Assembly: GCF_004216955.1 (NCBI RefSeq)
Contig: NZ_SGXL01000001.1
Span: 1,701,413 to 1,765,412, forward strand
Length of the DNA stretch: 64,000 bases
Direction: 5' to 3'
Source: Fictibacillus sp. BK138
Lineage (GTDB): Bacteria; Bacillota; Bacilli; Bacillales; Fictibacillaceae
A program made the translations under genes and the position numbers. Shown piece by piece: positions 28,037 to 38,917 of the stretch (positions are counted from its first letter, which is position 1; every line of letters starts with the position of its first letter). A model generated the notes under the pieces. The model ran no database searches, was not told the origin of the DNA, and saw only the letters and a list, made by a program, of their open reading frames with translations.

Positions 28037-28066
28037 AAAAAAGTCCCGCTTGCAGGGACTTTTTTA
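28037..28066. terminator. Terminator of the HxlR gene
   Basis: AAAAAAGTCCC / GGGACTTTTTT with a 7-base loop overlaps the HxlR stop codon and has T-runs in both directions. Confidence 0.85.
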
Positions 28067-28417
28067 ATTCTGATCTTCTTTTCTCTTATTTTGCATCTCC
28101 TTCCCCCATTTTGCCAGGGACTCTAAGGATGGTATCAAATTCTCTCCCGCTTTCGTTAAGGAATATTCTACTCGTGGTGGAATTTCCATGTACTGTTTCC
28201 GAACAATAAGTCCCTGATTCTCCATCTCTTTTAATGATTGAGATAATACCATGTTTGTAATTCCATCTACTCTGCGTTTTAATTCGTTATAGCGAAGCGT
28301 TTTGCCTTTCCACAACGCCCAAATTATCGGCAGCCTCCATTTGCTTCCAATTAAGGTCAGAGCAAATGTTAAAGGGCAATCTTCTTTTCTTTCGTATTTA
28401 GTTACTTCACTACTCAT
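28064..28417 (-). CDS. HxlR-family winged-helix regulator
   Basis: 117 residues with the HxlR signature: Cys19 in ERKEDCPLTFALTLIGSKW, LRYNELKRRVDGITNMVLSQSLKEMENQGLI, then PPRVEYSLTKAGENLIPSLESLAKWG. Members are homodimeric regulators that often sense electrophiles, oxidants or disulfide stress through the N-terminal cysteine. It diverges from the GNAT acetyltransferase, with the two starts about 145 bases apart; that gene is the natural target candidate. Confidence 0.92.
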   Translation of the reverse strand: MSSEVTKYERKEDCPLTFALTLIGSKWRLPIIWALWKGKTLRYNELKRRVDGITNMVLSQSLKEMENQGLIVRKQYMEIPPRVEYSLTKAGENLIPSLESLAKWGKEMQNKRKEDQN

Positions 28418-28562
28418 AGAATACCGCCCCCTTTCCTTTTACTCAGTTTTTACTGACTTACTCACAAATTACTGCATACTTGTTTTCATTTTTTATTGTA
28501 ATAAAATTATATCGTAACCGGTTGAAGAATAAGAGGATTTTTACAATGAAGGAGTGAAAACT

Positions 28563-29096
28563 TTGAACCTTAAATTTGAGGTATTACCTGATGAAAAGAT
28601 AGAATGCTGCAGAGATCTCTGCAATGAACTTATGGTTTATCAAAAATCAAAAGCTCACATAAAACCCGAACTGTTCGATAACATGAACTTTGAAACACGT
28701 TTGATTCCTTCTATAAATAAAGCTATTCATAACTATACGGTAGTTGTTAAAGATGAGGACCAGATAGTAGCCTATGTATATTCGAATATCTCTTCAAAAG
28801 AAACCTACTCCAATGAGTTTGCCACTTTCTTTGATATGTCTTCTGTTTATAGAGATAATGTAGCCTGTCTTTCCCAATTTTATATTAAAGAGGATTACAG
28901 ACAATATGGGATTGGTTCTAAGCTTTTTAATATGTCAATGGAATGGATTAAACAATTCGACGATGTAGATGATTACTTCATCTATGTATCTAATGGCAAT
29001 AATGATGCTTTGGAATTCTATAAACGAAAAGGATTTTCTATCAGTCATGATATTTTAGAGGGGTTTATAACCGTTCTGCGAAACAAGAAACAATAA
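28563..29096 (+). CDS. GNAT-family N-acetyltransferase
   Basis: About 177 residues with the acetyl-CoA binding block FYIKEDYRQYGIGSKLFNMS (motif R-x-x-G-I-G) near residue 118 and the C-terminal YVSNGNNDALEFYKRKGF typical of GNATs. The TTG at 28563 is chosen because GGAG lies 8 bases upstream and overlaps the earlier GTG. Substrate unknown. The HxlR regulator is divergent. Confidence 0.85.
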   Translation: MNLKFEVLPDEKIECCRDLCNELMVYQKSKAHIKPELFDNMNFETRLIPSINKAIHNYTVVVKDEDQIVAYVYSNISSKETYSNEFATFFDMSSVYRDNVACLSQFYIKEDYRQYGIGSKLFNMSMEWIKQFDDVDDYFIYVSNGNNDALEFYKRKGFSISHDILEGFITVLRNKKQ

Positions 29097-29106
29097 CAAA
29101 ATAGAT

Positions 29107-29148
29107 AAAAGGCGTACCCTGATAAAAGTGAAGTACGCCTTTTATTTT
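29107..29148 (+). terminator. Terminator after the GNAT gene
   Basis: AAAAGGCGTAC / GTACGCCTTTT with a 15-base loop, followed by ATTTT. Confidence 0.85.
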
Positions 29149-29263
29149 AAAACATATGGTATTGGCGGTTCATAACCTGCAATTATCACATACTATAATG
29201 TGGTATATTATTCCTTAAGGCGTCATGAATAATTAAATCAATGAAGAACAGGAGGATTTTTTT

Positions 29264-29488
29264 ATGGCAAAAACAAAAGTTAAAAAGATGAGAGAAAAGA
29301 TGATCCGTGAAGGTAAACGTAATCCAAATGAGGATCGAAGTCTTTACGCTCATTCAGAAATGTTCAAGATGATGGCTACAAAGAGAACCAAAACTAAGAA
29401 GGATCAATTGAATCGGATCAAACATAAAGAGCGGATATCAGCAGCTGGATACAGCGATGATAGTAACCGTTCTTTTTTATTTGTCTAA
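29264..29488 (+). CDS. Small basic conserved protein (74 aa)
   Basis: 74 residues, strongly basic, starting MAKTKVKKMREKMIREGKR and containing TKRTKTKKDQLNRIKHKER. AGGAGG lies about 8 bases before the ATG. Similar small lysine/arginine-rich proteins are familiar from Bacillaceae genomes, but none has a function I can name; nucleic-acid or ribosome contact is plausible from charge alone. No membrane segment or cysteine. Confidence 0.7.
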   Translation: MAKTKVKKMREKMIREGKRNPNEDRSLYAHSEMFKMMATKRTKTKKDQLNRIKHKERISAAGYSDDSNRSFLFV

Positions 29489-29638
29489 ATTACTACTTTT
29501 CGATTTCTTCTCCTCCCATACTTCCTGTTCCCCCATAAGGATCCCATCTTTAAATCTTTTATTTATAGGTTTATGCCGTGACAAGCCTCCCTTTTTATAC
29601 ATATGGATAACTACTTGATAAAACAGAAAGGCGATTCT

Positions 29639-30826
29639 ATGAAAATTCTTTTCCTTGAAAGTCATCCTATGTGGATCCACGGTTTACCTAATGGTTTAAA
29701 GGAGCTTGGTCACACGGTTATTATTTCGGGACCTGTAAGTAGAGAGAATATTTTAGATATGATATCTCAATATGAACCTGACCTGATTCTTTCTATGGGT
29801 TGGACACCAGAGCATTCAAGAGAGAAACAACCTTGGATTAGAGATGCAGCTAGATCAGCTCATATTCCGTTAGTATATTGGTCAACGGAAGACCCGCTCC
29901 ATACAAAAAATTTCACTTTACCTTTAATATGTACGATGCAGCCGGATTTTGTTTTTACCGTTACTCCATCTTTGTGTGAAACGTATGAGAAATTAGGAAT
30001 AAAAGCGTCACACCTGGATTTTGGTTACCATTCAAATGTTCACTATCATACTGAACCGTATAAAAAATACAGTGCAAATATCGCAGTAGTTGCAAATGCT
30101 TACCCTGAATTTATAAAACAAAATCCTGATGTATTCCGTTCTGAATCATTTAAAAATTTGATAATGCCGTTAATAGAAAATAATATTCGAGTTGATTTTT
30201 GGGGAAATCATTGGGAAAGACTAGGAGAGCAGTTAGGTATACCTATCCCATCTGATTGGATACATGGATATCTTAGTTATACAAAAGCCAGAAAAGTATA
30301 TAGTTCATCCAAAATTGTTATAGGGCTGCAAAATTGTACTGACCAATTATCCCAGAGAACATTTGAAGTACTAGGTTCTGGGGGGTGTCTCCTGACTTCT
30401 GATACTGAAGCTGTTCGAGAAAAGTTTTCACCTGACCGGGATTTAATCGTATCTTCCTCACCTGAAGAAACAATTGAAAAAGTAAAATATTATTTAAAAA
30501 ACACGAAACAAAGAGAGACTATCAAAAACAATGGAATGAAAGCTATAAAACCACACTCCTATTATTATAGAGCAAAAGAAATGATTAAAGTCTTAGTGAA
30601 GAGAGGAATCATAAGCTCTAAAATAGCCACTGGGGACAAAGGAAAACTAATTAATTACAAAGAAGTACTTGAGAAGAAATACAACCTTCACCATGTGAAT
30701 TTAGGAGATACTCTAGGGCAGATTTCCGTGCGGTATGAAATTCCCTTAAAGAAAATAATGAAGATTAACAAGTTTACCTCAGATAAAATTTATGCCGGTC
30801 AAATTATTAAGATTAGTAAAAAGTAA
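29639..30826 (+). CDS. CgeB/YkvP-like glycosyltransferase with C-terminal LysM
   Basis: About 395 residues. The N-terminal DUF3880-like half begins [20 protein letters not shown]. The GT-B C-terminal half has [20 protein letters not shown] near residue 240, the spore-maturation CgeB signature. Residues about 345-393 form a LysM domain ([15 protein letters not shown], then [10 protein letters not shown]) that could hold the protein on peptidoglycan or cortex. B. subtilis YkvP has the same architecture as I recall it. The start at 29639 follows AAAGG by 7 bases; an ATG 36 bases earlier has no ribosome site. A glycosyl role on the spore surface is likely but inferred. Confidence 0.8.
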   Translation: MKILFLESHPMWIHGLPNGLKELGHTVIISGPVSRENILDMISQYEPDLILSMGWTPEHSREKQPWIRDAARSAHIPLVYWSTEDPLHTKNFTLPLICTMQPDFVFTVTPSLCETYEKLGIKASHLDFGYHSNVHYHTEPYKKYSANIAVVANAYPEFIKQNPDVFRSESFKNLIMPLIENNIRVDFWGNHWERLGEQLGIPIPSDWIHGYLSYTKARKVYSSSKIVIGLQNCTDQLSQRTFEVLGSGGCLLTSDTEAVREKFSPDRDLIVSSSPEETIEKVKYYLKNTKQRETIKNNGMKAIKPHSYYYRAKEMIKVLVKRGIISSKIATGDKGKLINYKEVLEKKYNLHHVNLGDTLGQISVRYEIPLKKIMKINKFTSDKIYAGQIIKISKK

Positions 30827-30843
30827 AAAGTAAAAAGTAAAAA
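30816..30843 (+). repeat. Four tandem copies of GTAAAAA spanning a stop codon
   Basis: A 7-bp unit is repeated at 30816, 30823, 30830 and 30837, and the stop codon of the CgeB-like gene (30824-30826) lies in the second copy. Slippage here would change only the last one or two residues. Confidence 0.7.
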
Positions 30844-30868
30844 CAGACTGTTATACGGTCTGTTTTTT
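30839..30868. terminator. Bidirectional terminator between the two glycosyltransferase genes
   Basis: AAAACAGAC / GTCTGTTTT with an 8-base loop, flanked by T-runs on both strands. Confidence 0.85.
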
Positions 30869-31949
30869 ACGTTAAGTTCTTTAGTTTGTTTTTGATCAGC
30901 TTTTGATTATTTATTAATCCTGAATCATAAGGTAAATAGTCTAAAGCGAGTTTATTATGTTTAAAAGCCTTTTTATAGTCGCCTTTTTTGTAATAACAAA
31001 AAGAGAGTTTTATATGTGGCAGCCAAGTCCATGAAGGAACATGATAAAATCCCATACAACATTCATCCCAAGTTAGCCTAGACGCATATTCATACCAATA
31101 GATAGCTTCATCCACTTGATCTCTTCCTAACAAAAGATTTCCCAGTCTGCAGCAAAAATCTGCACGAGGACTATCAAACTCAAAAGATTTATATAGACTC
31201 TCTCTCTCTTTTTCTAGGTTTTCTAAAAGATGATAACAATCAGCCAATCTTCCACAAGAGGCAATTTTATCCTCTTTCCAGGCTTCTTTGTGGTTTAAAA
31301 ACAAGGTATAGAATTTGATTGCTTTATGAAGTTCATTATGACACCGGAGTTCATTCGCGTAATAAAAGAGATCTCTCGGTGAAAATGCTGCGCCTTTATT
31401 TAGCTGTTTTTCATAAATCATTAAATTACGTTTAGAGTTGTCAGTCTTGTTTTTTATATGTTGGATACTGATATCACTGTGGTATATCGGTCCGTTTACT
31501 TCCAAATATTCATGAACAGCTCCATTCCATTTAAATTGACAACGGGATCTAACTAATCTATGTCTCTTGATTATGAAAGAAGAGTTACCAAACTGATCTC
31601 TATTCACATGGTACTTCATCGTGACTGAATTTACTGCTGGATCTAAATGATCTTTCAGTTGTTTTAGTAACTTCCTGTTGAAATCATTAATAACATCATC
31701 TGCATCGAGCCACATTATATATTGTTTTGTAGCCAAACTAAATGAATAATTGCGCGCATAACTAAAGTCATCCACCCATTTAAAATCATAAATTTTATTT
31801 GTATAATGCCTCGCAATATTTTTGGTCTGATCAACAGAACCTGTATCAACGATTATGATTTCATCGACTAAATCGTGAATTGAATCTAGGCATCTAGCAA
31901 TGCATTGCTCTTCATCTTTTACAATCATACATAAACTAATGGTAATCAA
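30867..31949 (-). CDS. GT2 glycosyltransferase with TPR-like C-terminus (SunS-like architecture)
   Basis: 360 residues. The GT-A domain begins TISLCMIVKDEEQCIARCLDSI, with IIIVDTGSVDQT near residue 38 and the DxD motif in MWLDADD near residue 84. From about residue 185 helical TPR-like repeats follow (for example AIKFYTLFLNHKEAW, EAIYWYEYASRL, KKGDYKKAFKHNKLALDYLP). The same combination occurs in SunS-type enzymes that glycosylate peptides. It is 14 bases downstream of the YVPTGDY-repeat gene on the same strand, so that protein is the obvious acceptor candidate. TTG start follows AAAGGA by 9 bases. Confidence 0.82.
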   Translation of the reverse strand: MITISLCMIVKDEEQCIARCLDSIHDLVDEIIIVDTGSVDQTKNIARHYTNKIYDFKWVDDFSYARNYSFSLATKQYIMWLDADDVINDFNRKLLKQLKDHLDPAVNSVTMKYHVNRDQFGNSSFIIKRHRLVRSRCQFKWNGAVHEYLEVNGPIYHSDISIQHIKNKTDNSKRNLMIYEKQLNKGAAFSPRDLFYYANELRCHNELHKAIKFYTLFLNHKEAWKEDKIASCGRLADCYHLLENLEKERESLYKSFEFDSPRADFCCRLGNLLLGRDQVDEAIYWYEYASRLTWDECCMGFYHVPSWTWLPHIKLSFCYYKKGDYKKAFKHNKLALDYLPYDSGLINNQKLIKNKLKNLT

Positions 31950-31963
31950 GGATTAAAGTCCTT

Positions 31964-32503
31964 TCAATGGGATGTATATTTGTCAGAGTGGTTTTTCAGA
32001 ATTATTGGAGGAATAATGTAACCCTTCGGTAAGCTTAGTTTATTAGGATTATTCTTTAAAAGGAATACAGGCTTGATATGACTTTCTTCAAATAAGTCCT
32101 CTTTTGTGAACCTTCTAGGAATATCAGAAGATTCTTCTCCTTCATACAGCATATAGTCTCCAGAAGGAACATAAGAGTCCATTTGATAATCCCCAGTTGG
32201 TACATATATGCTATTTAATTCATAGTCACCGGTAGGTACATATCCACCCGTTGGGATATAATCCCCTGTAGGGACATATAAACCATATTGTTCATAATCT
32301 CCGGTAGGCATATACCCGCCAGTTGGAATATAATCTCCCGTGGGCACATAAAAACCTTCAGTTAGTTCGTTCGCGAAAGACGAAACATAATCACTAGCTG
32401 AACCATATCTTTTTTCTTTCTTTTCTCTTTTATTTTTCTTACTAACCAATTTTCCACTTCCTATATTAATAGCTTGTTTTACTTTAATAACATATGTATT
32501 CAT
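31964..32503 (-). CDS. YVPTGDY tandem-repeat protein
   Basis: About 179 residues. A basic N-terminal region (KLVSKKNKREKKEKRYGS) is followed by eight near-identical units Y-[VIM]-P-[TS]-G-[DG]-Y in the middle, then a tail rich in Ile, Pro and Lys. No signal peptide, Cys or membrane segment. Each unit offers one Thr or Ser after Pro, flanked by Tyr, a good site for O-glycosylation or Tyr cross-linking. The ATG at 32503 is chosen because the earlier in-frame TTG lies inside the pbuX terminator, but neither start has a clear ribosome site. The family was not recognised. A spore-surface or exosporium protein is a guess from the neighbouring CgeB-like and TPR glycosyltransferases. Confidence 0.75.
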   Translation of the reverse strand: MNTYVIKVKQAINIGSGKLVSKKNKREKKEKRYGSASDYVSSFANELTEGFYVPTGDYIPTGGYMPTGDYEQYGLYVPTGDYIPTGGYVPTGDYELNSIYVPTGDYQMDSYVPSGDYMLYEGEESSDIPRRFTKEDLFEESHIKPVFLLKNNPNKLSLPKGYIIPPIILKNHSDKYTSH

Positions 32504-32555
32504 TGTAAAAAATGTGCCGTAAATGATCTCTTCTACAATAGAGTTATCTTGTAAC

Positions 32556-32588
32556 AAAAAAAACGTCCCCGGTAAATAGGAACGTTTA
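32556..32588 (-). terminator. Terminator of xpt-pbuX
   Basis: Minus-strand AAACGTTCC / GGACGTTT hairpin followed by eight T, 16 bases after the pbuX stop. Confidence 0.85.
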
Positions 32589-32603
32589 AAAGCCTGAAGA
32601 ACA

Positions 32604-34728
<2,125 letters not shown>

Positions 34729-34787
34729 CATATGAAGTTAACAAGAATTATACGGCAAACAATTTTAAAAAGAAACCCTAAATTTGT

Positions 34788-35504
34788 CTATTTATAGTTT
34801 GAATTCTTTTTGATTGTGTCGAATACTCTCTTTCCAATCAGCGCATACCCCTTTTCATTTGGGTGCAGATTATCTGAAAAATAGTCTTTCTTATTTTTGT
34901 TAATAAATAGGTCGTCAGTCCTTATGAAAGCAACATTTTGATGTTCTTTCGTAACTTGGATGGTTGACCGGTTCCAATTTAATATTGCTTCATTCACTGT
35001 TGACATATCTGCATATTTAACTTTTGGATTATATATGCCTAAAATATAAATGGTTTTGGAAGAATCCTTTTCTTGAACCTTCTTGATAATTTGGTTTAAA
35101 TTATCTTTATATATTTTTTGATTGGATTGAAGTTCTTTCTTATCAAACTTAGTTAATCGATCAGTACTTTTTATAAAATCATTTGTACCTATATTTATAA
35201 AAATAAAGTCTGAGTTTTTTGCGGTTTCAGCGATTTGTTTATTTTTTAATCTTTTAATCAAGTCGGTGCTTGTATCATTCGGAACTCCATAATCGTTTAC
35301 GACTAGCCTTTTATCAGTTTCTTCCTCATACCTCTCTTGTACATCCCCTATATAGCCGTTATCTTCTGTATCACCTAACCCATATGCTAAGGAATCACCA
35401 AGAGCGGTTGCTTCCATCTCGTCTTTACTAAAAGATTTAACTAACAATGCACCTGCTAATAAAACTACTAAACAAATCGCAATAATTACGGAGCTTTTTT
35501 TCAT
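34788..35504 (-). CDS. Membrane-anchored or secreted SGNH/GDSL lipase-esterase
   Basis: About 238 residues. A hydrophobic N-terminus (VIIAICLVVLLAGALLV) acts as signal or anchor. The SGNH hydrolase blocks are ALGDSLAYGLGD (Ser), the Gly in VNDYGVPND, INIGTNDF (Asn) and the C-terminal DNLHPNEKGY (Asp, His). Such enzymes in bacilli hydrolyse short esters at the cell surface. The ATG at 35504 follows GGTGG by 7 bases; the ATG 21 bases upstream lacks a site. The purine-riboswitch promoter lies just past its 3' end. Substrate unknown. Confidence 0.85.
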   Translation of the reverse strand: MKKSSVIIAICLVVLLAGALLVKSFSKDEMEATALGDSLAYGLGDTEDNGYIGDVQERYEEETDKRLVVNDYGVPNDTSTDLIKRLKNKQIAETAKNSDFIFINIGTNDFIKSTDRLTKFDKKELQSNQKIYKDNLNQIIKKVQEKDSSKTIYILGIYNPKVKYADMSTVNEAILNWNRSTIQVTKEHQNVAFIRTDDLFINKNKKDYFSDNLHPNEKGYALIGKRVFDTIKKNSNYK

Positions 35505-35635
35505 AACTAAACCACCGGCTTTCATGTTGATATTCTAAGTATGTAACAGACGGGTTTACTTTTAGACCATTCATACATTATTTTGTAAACATACCTTTTT
35601 TCAAAGGATGTTAAACAGCAGATTTCAATATCGAT

Positions 35636-35670
35636 ACAAAAAACAGCTGAGTGAAATCTTCAGCTGTTTA
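35636..35670 (-). terminator. Terminator after the sortase gene
   Basis: Minus-strand AAACAGCTGA / TCAGCTGTTT with a short loop and TTTTTT. Confidence 0.85.
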
Positions 35671-35674
35671 GATT

Positions 35675-36313
35675 TTATTTATTCAATTGCTCGGAGGTTA
35701 AATGAGCGACCAATATATATCGTTCAGGTGAATCTCCAATATAGTCAAACGGATAGCATGTTGAGACTGTTAGAGTTGCACGTGGTTTAGGTACGATTAC
35801 TGTTCGATCGTCTTTGTCTACAATTCTTACGTTCTTTACTTTATACGTAAATTTTCCCGCTTTCGTTTCGACTACTAATAAGTCACCTTTTCCAACTTCA
35901 CCTAGTTTTCTAAACACTGTATCCCTATGTCCGGATAAAATAGAATTGTCGTCTTCACCAGGCAAAACACTTTTTGAAAAGTGTCCTACGCCTTTTTCCA
36001 GTTCTTTTTCATCCGTACCGTGAACAATAGGAAGGGATGCTCCTAACTTAGGTATAATCAGTTTCCCTATATTTTCACCCTTTTTTGGACGTTCAGGATA
36101 CAACACATCATTTGTTTCTGATTTCTTTACTTGATTAGCAGGATTAGATTGATAATCATCTGCTGTTGTCTGGTCTGTTTTAAAAATCATATAACCTTTC
36201 ACAAACTTAAATGCGTTCGTGGTGCTGAACCATAGACCTAACAAGATTATTGCAACAGAGAATGTAAGAAGAATGATCCGAAGGTTGCTTCTTTTCTTAT
36301 CTGTATCATTCAT
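35675..36313 (-). CDS. srtD: Class D sortase
   Basis: 212-residue transpeptidase with an N-terminal membrane anchor (about residues 11-33) and the sortase barrel. Catalytic residues are His129 (LSGHRDTVF), Cys186 (TLTVSTCYPFDYIG) and Arg198 (SPERYILVA). It would cleave sorting signals and link proteins to peptidoglycan. The gene lies 3 bases after the LPKTA-bearing acidic protein, so that protein is its likely dedicated substrate, a pairing known in bacilli. It shares the promoter of that gene. Confidence 0.93.
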   Translation of the reverse strand: MNDTDKKRSNLRIILLTFSVAIILLGLWFSTTNAFKFVKGYMIFKTDQTTADDYQSNPANQVKKSETNDVLYPERPKKGENIGKLIIPKLGASLPIVHGTDEKELEKGVGHFSKSVLPGEDDNSILSGHRDTVFRKLGEVGKGDLLVVETKAGKFTYKVKNVRIVDKDDRTVIVPKPRATLTVSTCYPFDYIGDSPERYILVAHLTSEQLNK

Positions 36314-36316
36314 AGA

Positions 36317-37489
36317 TTAGATTCCCTTAACACGCATTCGTCTGAATAAAATAATACCGGCTGCAGCAATAGCTAATCCCGCAAAAGTGTTTTCAATATG
36401 ATTTGTAGCAGTTTTCGGAAGTTCTCCACCCTTAATTGTTTTAACTGGTGGTTTAGCTGTCATTGGAGCTTCAGTAACAATTCTCTCCGCTTCCTGAATA
36501 TCTTTCCCTGCCTCCTGGATAAGTTCTGAACCAAACATCTCAGCTGTTAATACTAGATCTAGAAGAAATTCACCGTTTGTGTTGTAGATCTCCATAACTA
36601 GATCATGACCGTTTGTTGAATCCATTGTCATTAATCGATCTAAAGATAATGGCTGTTTTTCTCCATCTACCATAAGGTAATATTTTGTCTCAATCTTTAA
36701 AAGCTGTTTCATTTCTGTAAAAATGGCAAGCATCTCCGCAATCTGTTCAGCTGAGAGTTCATCTGCCGTTTCGAACTCTTCAAAAGCCATCATTCTTTCC
36801 CCTAGCAGCATCATTTGGTCAAGAAATGCTTCGTCTTCCCAGTTTAATGTTTCAAGATGTGCAAATAACTTTTCCATTTCTTCATCAGTCAGATCAATTT
36901 CAGAAAACAAATCTGCAAATTCACCTTCCAGATTTTCTTCACCATTGATGTAAAAATCAACAGCCCATTGTAGGTCTTCAATGTATTCATAGTTTTCAAG
37001 AGAATCATCATTTTCTTTTAATAGTTCTTCAAGTGCTTCTACTGATTCAAGATTATATTCTTCAAGAAGCTGCTGAAGATTTTCATCATCAATTGGAGTT
37101 CCTTCCCATCCATTTAGATAAAAATCTACAGATGCTGCAAGATCTTCATTAAATAAATAGTAAGGGCTGTCTAATACATCTTGTCCTTCTTCAATGTCGC
37201 CCCATTCAACGAGTAATTCATTTAGTTCTTCCCTGCTTAAATCATATTGATTTAAAACGGATTGTACTCCTTCTTCAGTTAAAGGCATTCCGAGCTCATC
37301 AACGGATTCAAAATCTTCTAAGTACCATTCTTTACTTTCAATGAAATCGATAAAGTCTTGTTTTTCCCAGCCTATCTCTTTTAAGTATGCTTCAAACTCT
37401 TGATCATTTTGCTCAATAGCAAAAGCTGATAGCGGTAAGATTCCAAAGCTCAAACTAAGTGCTAATAGCAGTGTTACGAAGTGTTTCAT
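36317..37489 (-). CDS. Processed acidic surface protein with LPKTA sorting signal
   Basis: 390 residues. The signal peptide is cleaved after residue 24 (SAFA). The mature part is extremely acidic (runs such as EYNLESVEALEELLKEN) and built of about 50-residue repeats that each contain an acidic helix plus a Y/W-rich D-FYLNG or D-FYING segment. The C-terminus has LPKTA at 357-361, a hydrophobic segment (FAGLAIAAAGIILF) and an RRMRVK tail, a complete cell-wall sorting signal of the LPXTA type. It resembles the family named processed acidic surface protein that travels with class D sortases. Function unknown; calcium or cation binding at the wall is a guess from charge. Confidence 0.88.
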   Translation of the reverse strand: MKHFVTLLLALSLSFGILPLSAFAIEQNDQEFEAYLKEIGWEKQDFIDFIESKEWYLEDFESVDELGMPLTEEGVQSVLNQYDLSREELNELLVEWGDIEEGQDVLDSPYYLFNEDLAASVDFYLNGWEGTPIDDENLQQLLEEYNLESVEALEELLKENDDSLENYEYIEDLQWAVDFYINGEENLEGEFADLFSEIDLTDEEMEKLFAHLETLNWEDEAFLDQMMLLGERMMAFEEFETADELSAEQIAEMLAIFTEMKQLLKIETKYYLMVDGEKQPLSLDRLMTMDSTNGHDLVMEIYNTNGEFLLDLVLTAEMFGSELIQEAGKDIQEAERIVTEAPMTAKPPVKTIKGGELPKTATNHIENTFAGLAIAAAGIILFRRMRVKGI

Positions 37490-37726
37490 CCCTGTTCCCC
37501 CAAAGGTATAATAATATAATTTCTAGAAAATTATACTGCCGAAAACTCTTCTTGGATACAGGTTTTATTTCCCAATATTTTTATGAGATTGAATTTTGTT
37601 CCTTTGGTATATTTTGGAGGACATAAGCTATATCATTACGTTTTATTTATATAAATGTGCTATATTATTTACGATAAAATTAACAGCTTTTTCATTAAGT
37701 GAAATTACATTACTTAGAGGTGAACA

Positions 37727-38440
37727 ATGGGTAAACAAAAAAAGAAAAATACAAATGTTAAAGAATCAAAGAAGAGCAATTCACACATATGGCTCTTTGT
37801 AATAATTGGAATTCTGACAGTGGGACTAGTAGTGTATATGTTGACAGGAAACTTCAATAAAAAAAATACGGAGGAAACTGCCATCACCTATGAAAACCAG
37901 CCATATTTAGGAGATGAAAATGCACCAGTAAATATCATAGAGTTTGGGGACTACAAATGTCCGATCTGCAAGAACTTTAACGAATCTTTCTTCCCTTTAA
38001 TTGATGAAGAACTTATACAGACGGGTAAAGTTAAATTCTTTTTCTTAAACTATCCTTTTATTCATGTTGATTCAGAAAGATCAGCACTCTTTGGCGAAAC
38101 GGTTTATAAAGAATTAGGTAATGATACTTTTTGGAAGTTTCATAAACTGCTTTATGAAAAGCAGCCTGATGATCAAAGTCTGGAGCGGAAAGATATATTC
38201 ACAGAAAAATTCTTAAATGATACTTTGAGCGAAGTTACAACAGATGAGAATGTAAAAAAGGTCAATGGCAATTTTAAAAAGGATGCAAGTGAAAATGCAG
38301 TAGAAACAGACGAAGCCCTTGTAAAAGACCTTGGAGTAACAGGAACACCTACACTTTTTGTAAATGGTAAAAAGTTCGAAGGAAATTCATTTGGGGATCT
38401 TCAGAAAATGGTTGAAGAAGCGGCGAAGGAGAGTAAATAA
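37727..38440 (+). CDS. bdbD: Membrane-anchored DsbA-like thiol-disulfide oxidoreductase (BdbD-like)
   Basis: 237 residues with a membrane anchor at about 20-40, then a thioredoxin-fold domain with redox-active CPIC at 78-81 and the cis-proline in GVTGTPTLFVNG near residue 210. A helical insertion lies between, typical of DsbA. It introduces disulfides in exported proteins. The gene for its re-oxidase follows after 3 bases. The start ATG has AGAGGTGA 6 bases upstream. The 237 bases before it hold only promoter-like A/T-rich sequence. Confidence 0.9.
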   Translation: MGKQKKKNTNVKESKKSNSHIWLFVIIGILTVGLVVYMLTGNFNKKNTEETAITYENQPYLGDENAPVNIIEFGDYKCPICKNFNESFFPLIDEELIQTGKVKFFFLNYPFIHVDSERSALFGETVYKELGNDTFWKFHKLLYEKQPDDQSLERKDIFTEKFLNDTLSEVTTDENVKKVNGNFKKDASENAVETDEALVKDLGVTGTPTLFVNGKKFEGNSFGDLQKMVEEAAKESK

Positions 38441-38443
38441 AAG

Positions 38444-38851
38444 GTGACGAATATACCCTTGTTGATCGCCTGGTTAGCATCCATCATCGCATCTCTTGGC
38501 AGTTTATATTTTAGTGAAGTACTTCAATTTGTACCATGCACTTTTTGTTGGTATCAGCGTATTCTTATGTATCCGTTGACTATACAATTAGGAATTGCAT
38601 TTTATCATCAAGATCTTAGAATTTCCCGGTACATCTTGCCGATCTCAATCCTTGGAGTGTTTGTTTCTGGCTATCATTATGCTCTGCAAAAAATACCTGC
38701 ACTAAAAGCTTTTGAAACGTGTTCTTCAGGGGTTCCTTGTTCAGGCGAATATATTAATTGGCTTGGCTTTATTACTATCCCGTTTTTAGCCTTCATAGGC
38801 TTTATTACCATTACAATTTGTATGTTACTAATAAGACAGCAACCGAAATAG
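38444..38851 (+). CDS. bdbC: DsbB-like quinone-dependent disulfide oxidase (BdbC-like)
   Basis: 135 residues, four membrane segments, with the two cysteine pairs Cys32/Cys35 (FVPCTFCWYQR) and Cys93/Cys99 (FETCSSGVPCSGEY) that pass electrons from the DsbA-like partner to quinone. GTG start chosen because MTNIPLLIAWLASIIASLGS matches the usual N-terminus; AAAGG overlaps it and GGAG lies 12 bases upstream. Confidence 0.93.
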   Translation: MTNIPLLIAWLASIIASLGSLYFSEVLQFVPCTFCWYQRILMYPLTIQLGIAFYHQDLRISRYILPISILGVFVSGYHYALQKIPALKAFETCSSGVPCSGEYINWLGFITIPFLAFIGFITITICMLLIRQQPK

Positions 38852-38868
38852 CGGTTGCTGTTTTTTTA
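38836..38868 (+). terminator. Terminator overlapping the bdbC stop codon
   Basis: AGCAACCG / CGGTTGCT with a 6-base loop and seven T. Confidence 0.88.
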
Positions 38869-38917
38869 TAATTGGTACAGCTATTTACGGTACGTGTTCT
38901 TATATTTATTACACGTT

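Noticed and set aside
29477-29602. Small minus-strand genes in the gap after the 74-aa protein (a frame ending KKSKSSNLDK and another with DPYGGTGSMGGEEIEK)
   Set aside because: The first has no properly spaced ribosome site and overlaps the neighbouring gene; the second looks protein-like but has no start codon after the preceding stop.
32504-32557. Longer N-terminus for the YVPTGDY protein from TTG 32557
   Set aside because: That codon lies in the T-run of the pbuX terminator with no ribosome site; the ATG at 32503 is preferred, although its own ribosome site is weak.
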